From RGIG9060 sp052173655 (GTDB lineage: Bacteria > Spirochaetota > Spirochaetia > Treponematales > Treponemataceae): 64,000 nucleotides of DNA. Made by a program: the position numbers and the translations under genes. The stretch lies in assembly GCA_052173655.1 (NCBI GenBank), contig JBQMYD010000005.1, positions 1 through 64,000 of the forward strand, read 5' to 3'. Positions within the stretch are counted from its first letter, which is position 1. The number at the start of each line of letters is the position of its first letter. A model generated the notes under the pieces. It did no database searches. It had not been told where the DNA came from and saw only the letters and a program-made list of their open reading frames with translations. Positions 15,661 through 24,805 of this stretch are shown one piece after another.

Positions 15661-17516
15661 GCAGCTTTTACTCAAAAAAAAGAATAATCACAGTTTTTAT
15701 AATTCTTATTTTGCTCCTTATTTATATTTTAGTTTCATACGCTTTTCTTGCTTCAAAAAAAGTTCCCGTATTTATAAAACCGGTAGAAAATATTGAACGC
15801 GGTTCTATTCTGGATCGGAACGGCAAATCTTTAGCAGTGCAGACAAATTTTTATCACCTTTGTGCAAGTCCTGCAGCAATTTCAGACAAAGAAAAAACTG
15901 CAAATATTCTTGCTAAACCTTTAGAGTATACTCCGGAACATCTTTTATCATTGCTTGATTCTACGGCATCTTTTGTTTACATCAAAAAAAAGATGGATCA
16001 GACAGAATACAATGAAGTGAGCAAAATTATAGAAAAAAATAAAATATACGGTTTTAGATTTGAAAAAGTACAAGGAAGAACGTACCCGGAAAATGCACTG
16101 GCATCTCAGGTTATCGGTTTTATGGGTAACGATGGAACAGGTTTAAGTGGAATAGAGTACACTTATCAGCAAATTTTATCTCCACAATACAAAGAAGGTC
16201 ATGACAATAGAGGAAAAGATATTTATCTTACGATCGATGCCAACCTGCAATACAAACTTGAAAAAATAGCTCAAGAAGCAAAAGAAAAAACAAAAGCGGA
16301 AAGTATTATGCTCATTGCTTCTCAGGCAAAAACCGGAGAAATTCTTTCGTATATCAGTTTGCCCTCAGCAAATCTGAACACTTATCCGCAATCAGCTATA
16401 GAAGAAAAAATTGACTTGCCGGCAGTTACAGCTTATGAACCGGGTTCTGTTTTTAAACTTTTTACCGTTGCTTCCGTTGTAGATTCAGGAAAAGCAGAAC
16501 CTAATGAAAAATTTTTTTGCAACGGAATTTACGAAATAAAATCAAAAAGTGAAGAAGGCACAAAAATTACATGCCTTGCAAGACATGGTCCTCTCACTCC
16601 TCAAGAAGCCCTCCAATATTCTTGCAATGATGTTCTTGCACAAATGAGCGAAAGGATAGAAACGGAGGAATTCTTAAAACGTATACACATGTTCGGTTTC
16701 GGCTCCAGAACAGGAATAGAATTACCGGGAGAAACAAAAGGACTTGTAAAAAACACTTCCAGCAAATTATGGTCCGGGCGTTCAAAACCTACAATAGCAA
16801 TCGGCCAAGAAATAAGTGTTTCTGCAATACAAATGGTACAGGCCGCAACTGCATTTACAAACGACGGTATTCCTATAAAACCTACACTGATAAGCCACAT
16901 CGATGATAAAAACGGAAAAGTTTATTACAAGCATGATATTCAGTATCTATCGCCGGTGATATCTGCACAAACGGCTTCGTATATTCTAAACTGTATGGAA
17001 AATACAGCCCTAAAAGGAACCGGGACAAAAGCTCTTTTACCGGACATTTCAATCGGCGTAAAAACAGGAACAGCACAAATGCTGGACACATCAACAGGAA
17101 CTTACAGTAAAACGGACTTTGTTTCAAATTGTCTTTCAGTATTTCCTGCCGAAAATCCTCAAATAATTTTGTATATAGTAATTACAAAAGCACAGGGAGA
17201 AAATTACGCAGGAAGAATCGTTGCACCTGTAATAGGAGAAGCGGCAAACGTTATAATTGATCACCTGGGTATGACAAGAGCAAATGCACAGTCGTTTTAT
17301 CACGGTAAAAAAAAGGAAATCGTACCGCAACAAACAATAAAAATAAAAAATACCGTACCAAACTTTATAGGACTTTCTAAAAGCCAAATTATTCCGTTAC
17401 TGAATAATCCGGATATAAATATAAAAATTGAAGGCTATGGAAATGTTGTAGAACAATATCCCGATGCAGGAACTCCGATCATTCAAGGAATGTCAATTGA
17501 ACTCATTCTTCAATAA
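15651..17516 (+). CDS. class B penicillin-binding protein with PASTA domain (FtsI/PBP2 family)
   Basis: A peptidoglycan D,D-transpeptidase. The 621-residue protein has an N-terminal membrane anchor (about 12-33), a PBP-dimerisation region beginning ERGSILDRNGK, and a transpeptidase domain with SVFK (Ser266, Lys269), SCN (324-326) and KTGTAQ (Lys471). A single C-terminal PASTA domain (about 563-621) follows. FtsI-type and SpoVD-type proteins share this plan. A septal role is the likeliest, but the dcw cluster is not here to confirm it. The start overlaps the end of lepB, and the following MptE-like gene overlaps this one. Confidence 0.93.
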   Translation: MQISSFYSKKRIITVFIILILLLIYILVSYAFLASKKVPVFIKPVENIERGSILDRNGKSLAVQTNFYHLCASPAAISDKEKTANILAKPLEYTPEHLLSLLDSTASFVYIKKKMDQTEYNEVSKIIEKNKIYGFRFEKVQGRTYPENALASQVIGFMGNDGTGLSGIEYTYQQILSPQYKEGHDNRGKDIYLTIDANLQYKLEKIAQEAKEKTKAESIMLIASQAKTGEILSYISLPSANLNTYPQSAIEEKIDLPAVTAYEPGSVFKLFTVASVVDSGKAEPNEKFFCNGIYEIKSKSEEGTKITCLARHGPLTPQEALQYSCNDVLAQMSERIETEEFLKRIHMFGFGSRTGIELPGETKGLVKNTSSKLWSGRSKPTIAIGQEISVSAIQMVQAATAFTNDGIPIKPTLISHIDDKNGKVYYKHDIQYLSPVISAQTASYILNCMENTALKGTGTKALLPDISIGVKTGTAQMLDTSTGTYSKTDFVSNCLSVFPAENPQIILYIVITKAQGENYAGRIVAPVIGEAANVIIDHLGMTRANAQSFYHGKKKEIVPQQTIKIKNTVPNFIGLSKSQIIPLLNNPDINIKIEGYGNVVEQYPDAGTPIIQGMSIELILQ

Positions 17517-18945
17517 AAACTACAGTCTTTTTGAACAACGCTTTCCTCAATTTGCAAAAATCTTACCAAAAGAAAAAGCTTTTGAATTTGCAAATCAGGG
17601 CATAGAGCAATGTACAATTTTAAACGCAAAAAACGGCGAACTTACTGCAAAATTTAAGGATAAAGCACTACATTCTGTTTACAACCCAATAAAAGAAGCC
17701 GAAAACATTGCAGTAAATTTTGAATCTTCAAATCGCAATCGTAAAGATAGTCAAAATTTGAACATAAAAAATGTATTTTTTTTAGGTTACGGGCTGGGAT
17801 ATGGTGCAATTGAATTTGCAAAAAAATTTCCCCAATTAAACATAATTATCGTAGAAAGTGATTTTCCGTTTGCTTTTCTACCGTTTATTACTACGGATTT
17901 AAGCAGCCTGTTTTCTCATAAAAATTTAATTCTGCTTTTCGGTCTTTCCCACGAAGAAATTATAGGATTTATGGAAAAACAAAAAATTATCGATTACTCT
18001 GTTATAAAAAATCCTGCACAAATTCTTCACAATGAACTATGGTTTAATCAATTTGTAGATCTTTTGCAACGTAATAAAGAAAAACAAAAAATCAATGAAA
18101 ACACGAAAAAAAAATACGGAAAACTTTGGGAAAACAATGCAAAGAAAAATTTTTCAATCTCAAAAAAATTACCGGGAATAATTGAGCTAAAAAATATCTA
18201 TGAAAACACTCCGGCATTTATAGTCTGTGCAGGACCTACCCTTGAAAACTCCTTGCAAAACATAAAAGAAATTCAAAAAAAATGCATCTTAATATGTGTT
18301 GATACAGCCTTACATAAACTTTTAAAACTTGGAATTTTTCCGGATTTTACGGTTGTAATGGACAGCCAATACTGGAATTCACGACATCTGGACTTTTTAA
18401 ACACGGAAAATACAACTCTCATAAGTGAAATTTCAGTATATCCTTCTGTTTTTCGTAAAAAATGGAAAAAAATTTATCTTTGTAATTCATTTTTCCCTGT
18501 AGGAAAAAAACTTGAAAAAAATATCGAAAGAGGAACACTTACAGCCGGAGGTTCGGTTGCAACTTCCTGCTGGGATTTTGCCAGATACCTCGGATGCAAA
18601 AATATTTTTATGGCAGGACTTGATCTTGGATTTCCAAAAAATCAAACACATACAAAAGGGTCAACTTTTGAAACTTGGGCTGAGCAAAAATCCGGAAGAC
18701 TTAAAACTCTGGATTTTCATTCCAGTTGTGCAAGATTCAATGCAAAACCTGTTTATTCTAAAAGTTATGACGGTGAAATTATGCAAACCGACAACAGAAT
18801 GAAAATGTATGCTTGGTGGTTTGAAAGTAAACTTGCAGAATTTCCTCAAATAAAAACATACTGTCTTTCAAAAAAGAGTCTTGCAATTCCCGGAATGAAA
18901 ATTGCAGAACCGGCGGAACTTCTTCAGTTACCGGATTTCAGGTGA
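17497..18945 (+). CDS. MptE-like (DUF115) protein
   Basis: The family is related to 6-hydroxymethylpterin diphosphokinase MptE and to the Maf flagellin-glycosylation proteins. Of two possible starts, TTG 17497 follows AAGGAA at six bases. ATG 17464 lies deeper in the PBP gene without a ribosome site, so TTG is preferred. The product is about 482 residues. Visible family words are the glycine-rich FLGYGLGYGAIEFAKKFP, CAGPTLENSL with a following ICVDTALHKLL, DFTVVMDSQYWN, and GGSVATSCWDFARYLGC with MAGLDLGFPKN. In motile bacteria such proteins transfer or handle nonulosonic acids on flagellins. In this organism the target is unknown and no flagellin gene is adjacent. It overlaps the PBP gene by 20 bases. 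Confidence 0.85.
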   Translation: MNSFFNKNYSLFEQRFPQFAKILPKEKAFEFANQGIEQCTILNAKNGELTAKFKDKALHSVYNPIKEAENIAVNFESSNRNRKDSQNLNIKNVFFLGYGLGYGAIEFAKKFPQLNIIIVESDFPFAFLPFITTDLSSLFSHKNLILLFGLSHEEIIGFMEKQKIIDYSVIKNPAQILHNELWFNQFVDLLQRNKEKQKINENTKKKYGKLWENNAKKNFSISKKLPGIIELKNIYENTPAFIVCAGPTLENSLQNIKEIQKKCILICVDTALHKLLKLGIFPDFTVVMDSQYWNSRHLDFLNTENTTLISEISVYPSVFRKKWKKIYLCNSFFPVGKKLEKNIERGTLTAGGSVATSCWDFARYLGCKNIFMAGLDLGFPKNQTHTKGSTFETWAEQKSGRLKTLDFHSSCARFNAKPVYSKSYDGEIMQTDNRMKMYAWWFESKLAEFPQIKTYCLSKKSLAIPGMKIAEPAELLQLPDFR

Positions 18946-19040
18946 TTTAGAAGATTTTAAATTATTCAACAAAAAAGTATTAAATTTTTATTTCTCATTA
19001 CCGATAAATAAAGTGTGCAACGTATATAAAACGTAAATAA

Positions 19041-19077
19041 AATCGGAGAGTTTCAAGACATCCGGTCTCCGATTTTT
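19041..19077 (+). terminator. terminator downstream of the MptE-like gene
   Basis: Perfect nine-base arms AATCGGAGA (19041-19049) and TCTCCGATT (19066-19074) are followed by TTTTT. It ends the lepB-PBP-MptE transcript. Confidence 0.8.
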
Positions 19078-19083
19078 GCATAT

Positions 19084-19120
19084 AAAAAGCTGGGAAGTGT
19101 GAGAGCCCGGCTTTTTTTTT
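19084..19120 (+). terminator. second tandem terminator
   Basis: AAAAGCTGGG pairs with CCCGGCTTTT (one G-U pair) and runs into nine T. It lies directly after the hairpin at 19041-19077, giving a double stop before the HD-GYP gene. Confidence 0.8.
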
Positions 19121-19177
19121 ATCTAAAGCTTTTGTAGAATTTTGCCGATAAACAAGTGGGGAGAATTTTTAAAAGAT

Positions 19178-20422
19178 ATGAATTCCTATAGCGTTTCACA
19201 GCTGCAAAGTGGCTCTTTTTTCACAAACGAAGTTATTTTAGATAAAACATTTGTTTTACTTTCTTCCAGCAATCCTGTAACAAAAGAATTAATCGAAGCT
19301 TTAAATGACTGGGACTTCAAGGTCGTTTATTCTGACGGATACATTGCAGACAGACTCAATGCTGATGTTTTTTCTACTTCTCAATTTCAAGCTCAATCCG
19401 AACAGATAATAAAAGAAGCGGAAAACGAAAAAAGTATTTTTTCAACAGAAAAGCTTACAAAAGATGTTCCTCAAACCGAAGCTGAAAGGCTGCTAAGCGT
19501 TCAGCAAGTTTATAACGAATATTTGGACTATATAGGAAAAATTTTCACGGTTTATGCTACAAAAAAGCAACTGAATATGGCAGAACTTTCTGAAACATCA
19601 AGAAGTTTGGTGAATTTTATCAAGGATAATCGAAAATACGTATTGCGTATTCAGCCTTCAATTCATGATAACACAGCAAAAAGAAATTTTCTGATTAGCC
19701 ATACTATGAGAGCTACGGTAATTTCAATTGTAATCGGATTGCAAATGAATTTTCCTATGGATACACTTACAGAATTGGGAGTAGCATGTTTTCTTCATGA
19801 AATCGGAATGATCCGCTTGCCACCGCAGCTTTACTTATCCGAAAGAAAACTTACTCAATCCGAAAAAAATCAAATAGCAACTCATCCGATACTTTCATAT
19901 AATATTCTAAAAGATGCAGGATTTCCTATCAGCGTTTGTCTTGGAGTACTTGAACATCACGAAAAATACAATGGCAAAGGTTATCCTAGAAAGATTAGTG
20001 CGGAAAGCATCTCTCCTTTTGCAAGAATAATTTCGGTGGCTTGTACTTATGAAGCTATAACAGCCCCACGCCAATATAAAGATGAGCAGTCAAGCTTTTC
20101 TGCAATGGTAGAAATTCTTAAAAATCAGGAAATGCAGTACGATTCTAAAGTTATCACAGCTTTACTTCTTAGTGTTTCATTTTACCCTATCGGAGCTTAT
20201 GTATATCTTAGTAATAATAAAGTTGCTCAAGTTATAGAAGCAAATCCTAGAAACCCGAAATGCCCGATTGTACAGCTTTTAACAGAGACAGAAAGCAATG
20301 GGGATTTAAAAACTCTAAGTACAAGCGAAAATGGAATTTGGATTTCAAGGGTACTTTCAAAAAAAGAATCAGATGATGTATTGGCTTCTTTAAAAAATTT
20401 ACAAAATCAAAAAGATTCGTAA
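19178..20422 (+). CDS. HD-GYP domain protein with altered HD signature
   Basis: HD-GYP proteins usually hydrolyse cyclic di-GMP. The start is taken as ATG 19178, with GGGGAG 14 bases upstream. A TTG at 19142 is also in frame but almost touches a TAGAAT box. The 414-residue protein has an N-terminal PilZ-unrelated region of about 130 residues with no clear motif (DUF3391-like, common at this place in HD-GYP proteins). The metal-dependent domain follows with SHTMRATV, FLHEIGM, ATHPILSYNIL and LEHHEKYNGKGYP. The GYP box is intact. The HD pair reads His207-Glu208 instead of His-Asp, and the following Lys of HDIGK is Met. Activity is therefore uncertain. It is monocistronic between terminators. 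Confidence 0.88.
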   Translation: MNSYSVSQLQSGSFFTNEVILDKTFVLLSSSNPVTKELIEALNDWDFKVVYSDGYIADRLNADVFSTSQFQAQSEQIIKEAENEKSIFSTEKLTKDVPQTEAERLLSVQQVYNEYLDYIGKIFTVYATKKQLNMAELSETSRSLVNFIKDNRKYVLRIQPSIHDNTAKRNFLISHTMRATVISIVIGLQMNFPMDTLTELGVACFLHEIGMIRLPPQLYLSERKLTQSEKNQIATHPILSYNILKDAGFPISVCLGVLEHHEKYNGKGYPRKISAESISPFARIISVACTYEAITAPRQYKDEQSSFSAMVEILKNQEMQYDSKVITALLLSVSFYPIGAYVYLSNNKVAQVIEANPRNPKCPIVQLLTETESNGDLKTLSTSENGIWISRVLSKKESDDVLASLKNLQNQKDS

Positions 20423-20423
20423 A

Positions 20424-20459
20424 AAAAAACACCGTATTTTTTTAATACGGTGTTTTTTG
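20424..20459. terminator. bidirectional terminator between HD-GYP gene and glyS
   Basis: Arms ACACCGTATT and AATACGGTGT are flanked by A and T runs, so the hairpin can serve the plus-strand HD-GYP gene and the minus-strand glyS gene. Confidence 0.85.
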
Positions 20460-20473
20460 TCAGTTTTTTTTAA

Positions 20474-21934
20474 TCAATACTTACTTACGTAGTTAATAAT
20501 CTCCTGCTTGATTCGGGCAGAAAGTTCTTGTATCGGTAAACGAATCTGCTCCATAGAGTCACGGAATCGTAAAGTTACGGTATTAAAGTTTTGATTTACG
20601 GAACCGTCTTCAGTTTTTTCTTGAATTGTATCATAGTCAACAGTAACACAAAATGGAGTTCCAACTTCATCTTGACGTCTATAACGCTTTCCAACAGAAC
20701 CTGAAACATCAAAATCAGTTACATAGTCTTCTTTCAGCATATTCTGAATTTCCTTAGCTTTCTCAGCAAGACCGTCTTTTTTCATCAACGGCAGAACTGC
20801 AACCGTAATCGGAGCAAGTCTGGGATCTAAGTGAAGCACAGTCCTGTAATCTTCTTTACCGTCAGTCCCTACGTTTTGTTCTTCGTAAGCTTCACAAAGG
20901 AACATAAGAAAATTTCTATTTAAACCTGCAGAAGTTTCAACAACATACGGTATATACTTTTTGTTTCCGTCATCTTGATCCATGTAGCTCATATCTTTTT
21001 TACTGAACTTCATATGTTGGCTTAAATCCCAGTCCGTTCTTGAGTGAATTCCCTCAATTTCTTCAAATCCTATAGGGAAATTATAAGTGATATCATAAGC
21101 GTCTTTTGCGTAATGAGCCAATTTATCATGATGATGCCACTTGAGCTGACTTTCAGGAATACCGTATTTTAGGTAAAAATTCCATCTTTCTTTTCTCCAA
21201 AACTCAAATGTTTCATCTTCAGTTCCCGGCTTACAAAAATATTCCATTTCCAATTGCTCAAATTCACAAGTTCTAAAAATAAAATTTTTAAAAACCAATT
21301 CGTTACGGAACGCTTTTCCGTACTGTGCAACTCCGAAAGGTATTTTCATTCGATTGGATTGAATAATATTTTTAAAATCCAAAAATATAGTCTGACAAGT
21401 TTCAGGTCTAAGGTAAATCAAATGAGAATCATCAGCAACAGCTCCCTGATATGTTTTGAACATAAGATTAAATTCACGAACATCAGTATATTTTTTGTTT
21501 CTACTGCCGCAAACAGGACAGTTTATATGTTCAACAATAAAGGATTTCATTTGATCATGACTCATAGTATCAACCGGCTTTTCGGTTTTAAAATCGTTGC
21601 TACGACACCAATCTTCTATAAGTTTATCCGCTCTATGGCGAGCATTACATTCCAGACAATCAAGCATTGGATCGCTGAAATGCCCAACATGTCCGCTGGC
21701 TTCCCAAGTTGTATGATGAGTAAAAATTGAGCCGTCAAGGCCAACAACATCATCATGAAGCTGTGTCATATATTTCCACCACGCATTTTGAATATTGCGT
21801 TTAAACTCAACTCCTAAAGGGCCGTAATCCCAAGCTCCTGCCTGTCCTCCATAAATTTCACTGGACTGATAAACAAATCCTCTTCGTTTACATAAACTGA
21901 TAATCTTGTCTAAAGTACATTCATGATTTTCCAT
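20474..21934 (-). CDS. glyS: glycyl-tRNA synthetase (homodimeric type)
   Basis: Charges tRNA-Gly. The start ATG 21934 follows GGAGG ten bases upstream, which excludes the longer frame from 21976. The 486-residue protein is the single-chain class II form found in spirochaetes and archaea, not the alpha-beta E. coli type. Visible parts are CKRRGFVYQSSEIYGG with WDYGPLG at the N-terminus, a cysteine-pair insertion (DCLECNARH and CPVCGSRN), motif 2 FRNELVFKNFIFRTCEFEQ, motif 3 around VVETSAGLNRNFL, and the anticodon-binding domain PITVAVLPL near residue 385. It lies 44 bp downstream of gltX and is probably cotranscribed with it. Confidence 0.96.
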   Translation of the reverse strand: MENHECTLDKIISLCKRRGFVYQSSEIYGGQAGAWDYGPLGVEFKRNIQNAWWKYMTQLHDDVVGLDGSIFTHHTTWEASGHVGHFSDPMLDCLECNARHRADKLIEDWCRSNDFKTEKPVDTMSHDQMKSFIVEHINCPVCGSRNKKYTDVREFNLMFKTYQGAVADDSHLIYLRPETCQTIFLDFKNIIQSNRMKIPFGVAQYGKAFRNELVFKNFIFRTCEFEQLEMEYFCKPGTEDETFEFWRKERWNFYLKYGIPESQLKWHHHDKLAHYAKDAYDITYNFPIGFEEIEGIHSRTDWDLSQHMKFSKKDMSYMDQDDGNKKYIPYVVETSAGLNRNFLMFLCEAYEEQNVGTDGKEDYRTVLHLDPRLAPITVAVLPLMKKDGLAEKAKEIQNMLKEDYVTDFDVSGSVGKRYRRQDEVGTPFCVTVDYDTIQEKTEDGSVNQNFNTVTLRFRDSMEQIRLPIQELSARIKQEIINYVSKY

Positions 21935-21978
21935 ATTTTTTAATCCTCCGACGATGCTTGAAACACCATAATACAAAT

Positions 21979-23595
21979 TTATTTAAAAGAAGCAAGCACA
22001 CGCTCCACCCTTTCAATTGATTTTTCAATACCAAGAATAAGAATTGACCCCATAAGAGGTGGTGAAACACGGCTTCCCGTAACTGCCATTCTAATAGGCA
22101 TCATAAAATCGCCCATTTTTATTCCCATTTTTTCCGCCATAGAACGTGCAAGATTTTCTTGTGCTTCGTGATCCATTATAGGAAGTGCACGAATAAAATC
22201 TTTTGATGATTCCAAAATTTCTTTTGTTTTTTCCATGTCAAGTTTTTTTGGAATTATTTGTTCAACCGGAGGGACTTCAACCTCAGTAAATAAAAATCTT
22301 ACCATTTCGGCTGCATCGGTAAGATAATGAAGCCTCTCTTTGATTAAAGGCATCAATTCCATAAGTTTTTCCTGAATCTGATCACTTGAAAGCTCTCCTA
22401 CAGACTTTACAGCAGCCATTCCAAAATCGCCTCTTGCTAAAGTTTCGTTATCGGCCAAGACCGGACGCCCGTTATCCCCAAGAGCAATACCGCTTACGCA
22501 AGGACCTACTTTTGGAGCAGGAAACTGCTCACTCGCATTTATGCAAATAGAGGCATCTCCTGTTCCGGTAATGAACGGAAGAACTGCTTTATAAAGTTCC
22601 TGATCGCTCATTTGGCGTAGATATTGTCCGTTAAACCATTCAAGTTTTTTATAGTCAAAAACAGCTCCGGCTTTATTTAAATGTTCCATTTTGAAAAGTT
22701 TTTGAAGATCTTGCATAGGATACATATCCCTACCGTCCTCGTAACTGCAACCGAGCATAGCAACATAATTTACGATAGCCTGTGGCAAATAACCTCTTGC
22801 ACGAAATTCGTTTAAGCTTGTAGCACCATGGCGTTTTGAAAGTTTTTGACCATCACTCCCGTTTACCATAGGCAAGTGGCAAAACTGAGGGCACTCCCAG
22901 CCGAAAGCTCTGTACATTTGCACGTGTAACGGAGTTGAGGGAATCCACTCTTGTGCACGCATTACATGAGTAATCTTCATAAAGTGATCGTCTACAACAT
23001 TTGCCAAGTGATACGTAGGAAATCCGTCACTTTTTAGTAAAACAGGATCCGGAGAAATATCTTCATTTTTCCATTCAATATCGCCTAAAAGGGCATCGTA
23101 AAATTTTGTTACTCCTTCAAGAGGAACTTTTAGACGAATAACATAAGGTTTTCCTTCTTCAAGATTTTTTTTAATTTCTTCTTCGGTTAAATGCCGACAG
23201 TTTCTGTCATAACCCGGAGGCATTTTATTTTTTGTTTGAAGAGTTCTTATTCTATCCAGCCTCTCAGAATCACAAAAGCAATAGTAAGCTTCTCCTTTTT
23301 CAACAAGTTTCATGGCGTATTCTTTGTAAAGATTAAAACGCTCGGATTGAACATAAGGCCCGTACTCTCCACCCTTTGAGCCACCCTCATCCCAATTAAT
23401 ATTCAGCCAAGACATAGTATCATAAAGGTTTTTTACGTATTCCTCCCCGTAACGGGTGCGATCCGTATCTTCAAGACGTAAAATGAATTTTCCGCCGTTT
23501 GCACGGGCAAAAAGATAATTAAACAATGCGGTTCTTACACCGCCGATATGCTGCATTCCCGTAGGAGATGGAGCGTAACGAACACGGACTTCCAT
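21979..23595 (-). CDS. gltX: glutamyl-tRNA synthetase
   Basis: Charges tRNA-Glu. The ATG at 23595 follows GAGGAAG. The 538-residue protein has the class I signatures: the HIGH-type SPTGMQHIGG near residue 11, and the KMSKS-type DGQKLSKRHG near residue 250. Other recognisable words are RLEDTDRTRYGEEY and HVMRAQEWIPSTPLH. It is longer than the usual 470-490 residues because of an insertion between the catalytic and anticodon-binding parts (around residues 345-395). One GltX is visible here, so a non-discriminating role cannot be judged. It is the first gene of a gltX-glyS unit with a promoter and palindrome just upstream. Confidence 0.96.
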   Translation of the reverse strand: MEVRVRYAPSPTGMQHIGGVRTALFNYLFARANGGKFILRLEDTDRTRYGEEYVKNLYDTMSWLNINWDEGGSKGGEYGPYVQSERFNLYKEYAMKLVEKGEAYYCFCDSERLDRIRTLQTKNKMPPGYDRNCRHLTEEEIKKNLEEGKPYVIRLKVPLEGVTKFYDALLGDIEWKNEDISPDPVLLKSDGFPTYHLANVVDDHFMKITHVMRAQEWIPSTPLHVQMYRAFGWECPQFCHLPMVNGSDGQKLSKRHGATSLNEFRARGYLPQAIVNYVAMLGCSYEDGRDMYPMQDLQKLFKMEHLNKAGAVFDYKKLEWFNGQYLRQMSDQELYKAVLPFITGTGDASICINASEQFPAPKVGPCVSGIALGDNGRPVLADNETLARGDFGMAAVKSVGELSSDQIQEKLMELMPLIKERLHYLTDAAEMVRFLFTEVEVPPVEQIIPKKLDMEKTKEILESSKDFIRALPIMDHEAQENLARSMAEKMGIKMGDFMMPIRMAVTGSRVSPPLMGSILILGIEKSIERVERVLASFK

Positions 23596-23628
23596 TGACT
23601 TCCTCAGTATAAATAAAAAATTTTAACA

Positions 23629-23651
23629 ACTTGTTTATGTGTAAAACAAGT
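23629..23651 (-). promoter_or_regulatory. interrupted palindrome at the gltX transcription start
   Basis: Perfect eight-base arms ACTTGTTT (23629-23636) and AAACAAGT (23644-23651) are separated by seven bases. The element begins about seven bases downstream of the putative -10 of gltX. It could be an operator or a 5-prime stabilising hairpin. No T run follows in the direction of transcription, so it is not a terminator. Confidence 0.55.
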
Positions 23652-23658
23652 ACCACAT

Positions 23659-23687
23659 AATATAGTAAATTTTAATTTTTTTAACAA
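23659..23687 (-). promoter_or_regulatory. promoter of gltX-glyS
   Basis: TTGTTA (23682-23687), a 17-nt spacer and TATATT (23659-23664) lie on the minus strand, 64 bp upstream of the gltX ATG. Confidence 0.55.
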
Positions 23688-23754
23688 GATATTATACAAA
23701 AAACAAAAATTACTATACAAAAAGCAAAAAAATAAAAAAATACCTAAATTTTAC

Positions 23755-23783
23755 TTGACATATTCTCAAAAAGGTATTATAAA
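23755..23783 (+). promoter_or_regulatory. distal promoter of the TPR-GreA operon
   Basis: Perfect TTGACA (23755-23760), a 17-nt spacer and TATAAA (23778-23783), giving a leader of about 68 nt. Confidence 0.7.
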
Positions 23784-23821
23784 CTTTTGTCTACTTGTCG
23801 CTATTTTTTTTATCACTTTTA

Positions 23822-23851
23822 TTGACTAAAAATAATCTTCTAAGATATAAT
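23822..23851 (+). promoter_or_regulatory. proximal promoter of the TPR-GreA operon, likely leaderless
   Basis: TTGACT (23822-23827), an 18-nt spacer and perfect TATAAT (23846-23851). The ATG is six bases further on, so the transcript would begin at or next to the start codon. Confidence 0.65.
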
Positions 23852-23857
23852 GAAACT

Positions 23858-24790
23858 ATGAGTTTACATTCTGAATCGGCATTACGTCAGGCTTACGAAA
23901 ATCTAGTCAGCTTCGATCCGGATGGTGCAAAAATTTTACTCTCACAGGCCCTTGTTGACGATTTAGATAATGCTGAAATTATGTTTTGCCTCAAAATTAT
24001 TAATTTTTGGTCAGATCAAAAAAGAGCAATTCTAGCCAATCAGGAGTTTTTTTTTCAAGGGGAACTTTTGATTAAGAGTTGGAAAAAATTTGTTATTTAT
24101 TTTAAAACCGAAATCCCAAAATATGAACAATGTGTATATTCAATTCAAAAAGGTGCTTTTTCTTTTGCCTTAGATGTATTTAAGCAAACTTTACAATTAG
24201 CAACTTCAAATCAAAAAGCATTAATATTCAATAGAATTGGAATCTGCCATAAACAGCTGGGGAATTACGAAACCGCCCTAACTTTTTTTGAACAATCCGA
24301 TGCACTACTTCCTTGTGATGCTCAAAATTTAGCTGATATGGCAGACTGTTATGCCTTATGCGGAAATGAAAGAGATTCCAAAATTCTTTTTAGAGAAGCT
24401 TTTTTTATAGATCCTCAGTATGTCGATGTAAGTCTTATAGAATCAGAACTTTTTACCAGACTCTATAACAAAGTGGCTTTATCTAAAAAAACTTCCGAAG
24501 AAATTGCAGAATGGATCCCCGTTGAAGGAACAATTTTGCATATTTTTGACTGCAAAAGAAAATTACGAGCTATTGAAATAGGTCAGTTGAAACAAAATAT
24601 TTATGCTTTGGAAACAGAGTTAAAAGATTCAGGATGTCAAAGAGAACTTTTGATTCCTCGTCTTATAAACAAATATTTTTGGCTTATCGATCATTATATT
24701 ATGGAAAATGATCATCACTCAAAAATTAATGAAACCTTATTAAAGATCAAATTACTTGACGAAGATATCTATCAAAGGTATACAGTATGA
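23858..24790 (+). CDS. TPR-repeat protein
   Basis: The ATG at 23858 is preferred to 23795 because the longer frame runs through both promoters. The 310-residue protein is cytoplasmic (no signal peptide). It contains helical TPR-like repeats, clearest at about residues 95-190 with ALIFNRIGICHKQLGNYETA, LTFFEQSDALLP and MADCYALCGNERDS. A charged C-terminal helical region follows. Catalytic motifs are absent, so a protein-protein interaction role is inferred. It lies 15 bp upstream of the GreA-fusion gene, whose N-terminal part is also TPR-like. The two proteins may work in the same complex. Confidence 0.82.
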   Translation: MSLHSESALRQAYENLVSFDPDGAKILLSQALVDDLDNAEIMFCLKIINFWSDQKRAILANQEFFFQGELLIKSWKKFVIYFKTEIPKYEQCVYSIQKGAFSFALDVFKQTLQLATSNQKALIFNRIGICHKQLGNYETALTFFEQSDALLPCDAQNLADMADCYALCGNERDSKILFREAFFIDPQYVDVSLIESELFTRLYNKVALSKKTSEEIAEWIPVEGTILHIFDCKRKLRAIEIGQLKQNIYALETELKDSGCQRELLIPRLINKYFWLIDHYIMENDHHSKINETLLKIKLLDEDIYQRYTV

Positions 24791-24805
24791 ATGACAGGAG
24801 ATTAT

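Noticed and set aside
17464..17496. ATG 17464 as start of the MptE-like gene
   Set aside because: It is far inside the PBP gene without a ribosome site, whereas TTG 17497 has AAGGAA six bases upstream. It is not excluded completely.
23795..23857. Upstream ATG for the TPR gene
   Set aside because: The extra residues would be encoded across the proximal promoter, and the ATG has no ribosome site.
23596..23857. tRNA or small RNA gene in the gltX-TPR gap
   Set aside because: No cloverleaf or T-loop consensus is visible. The gap is accounted for by three promoters and a palindrome.
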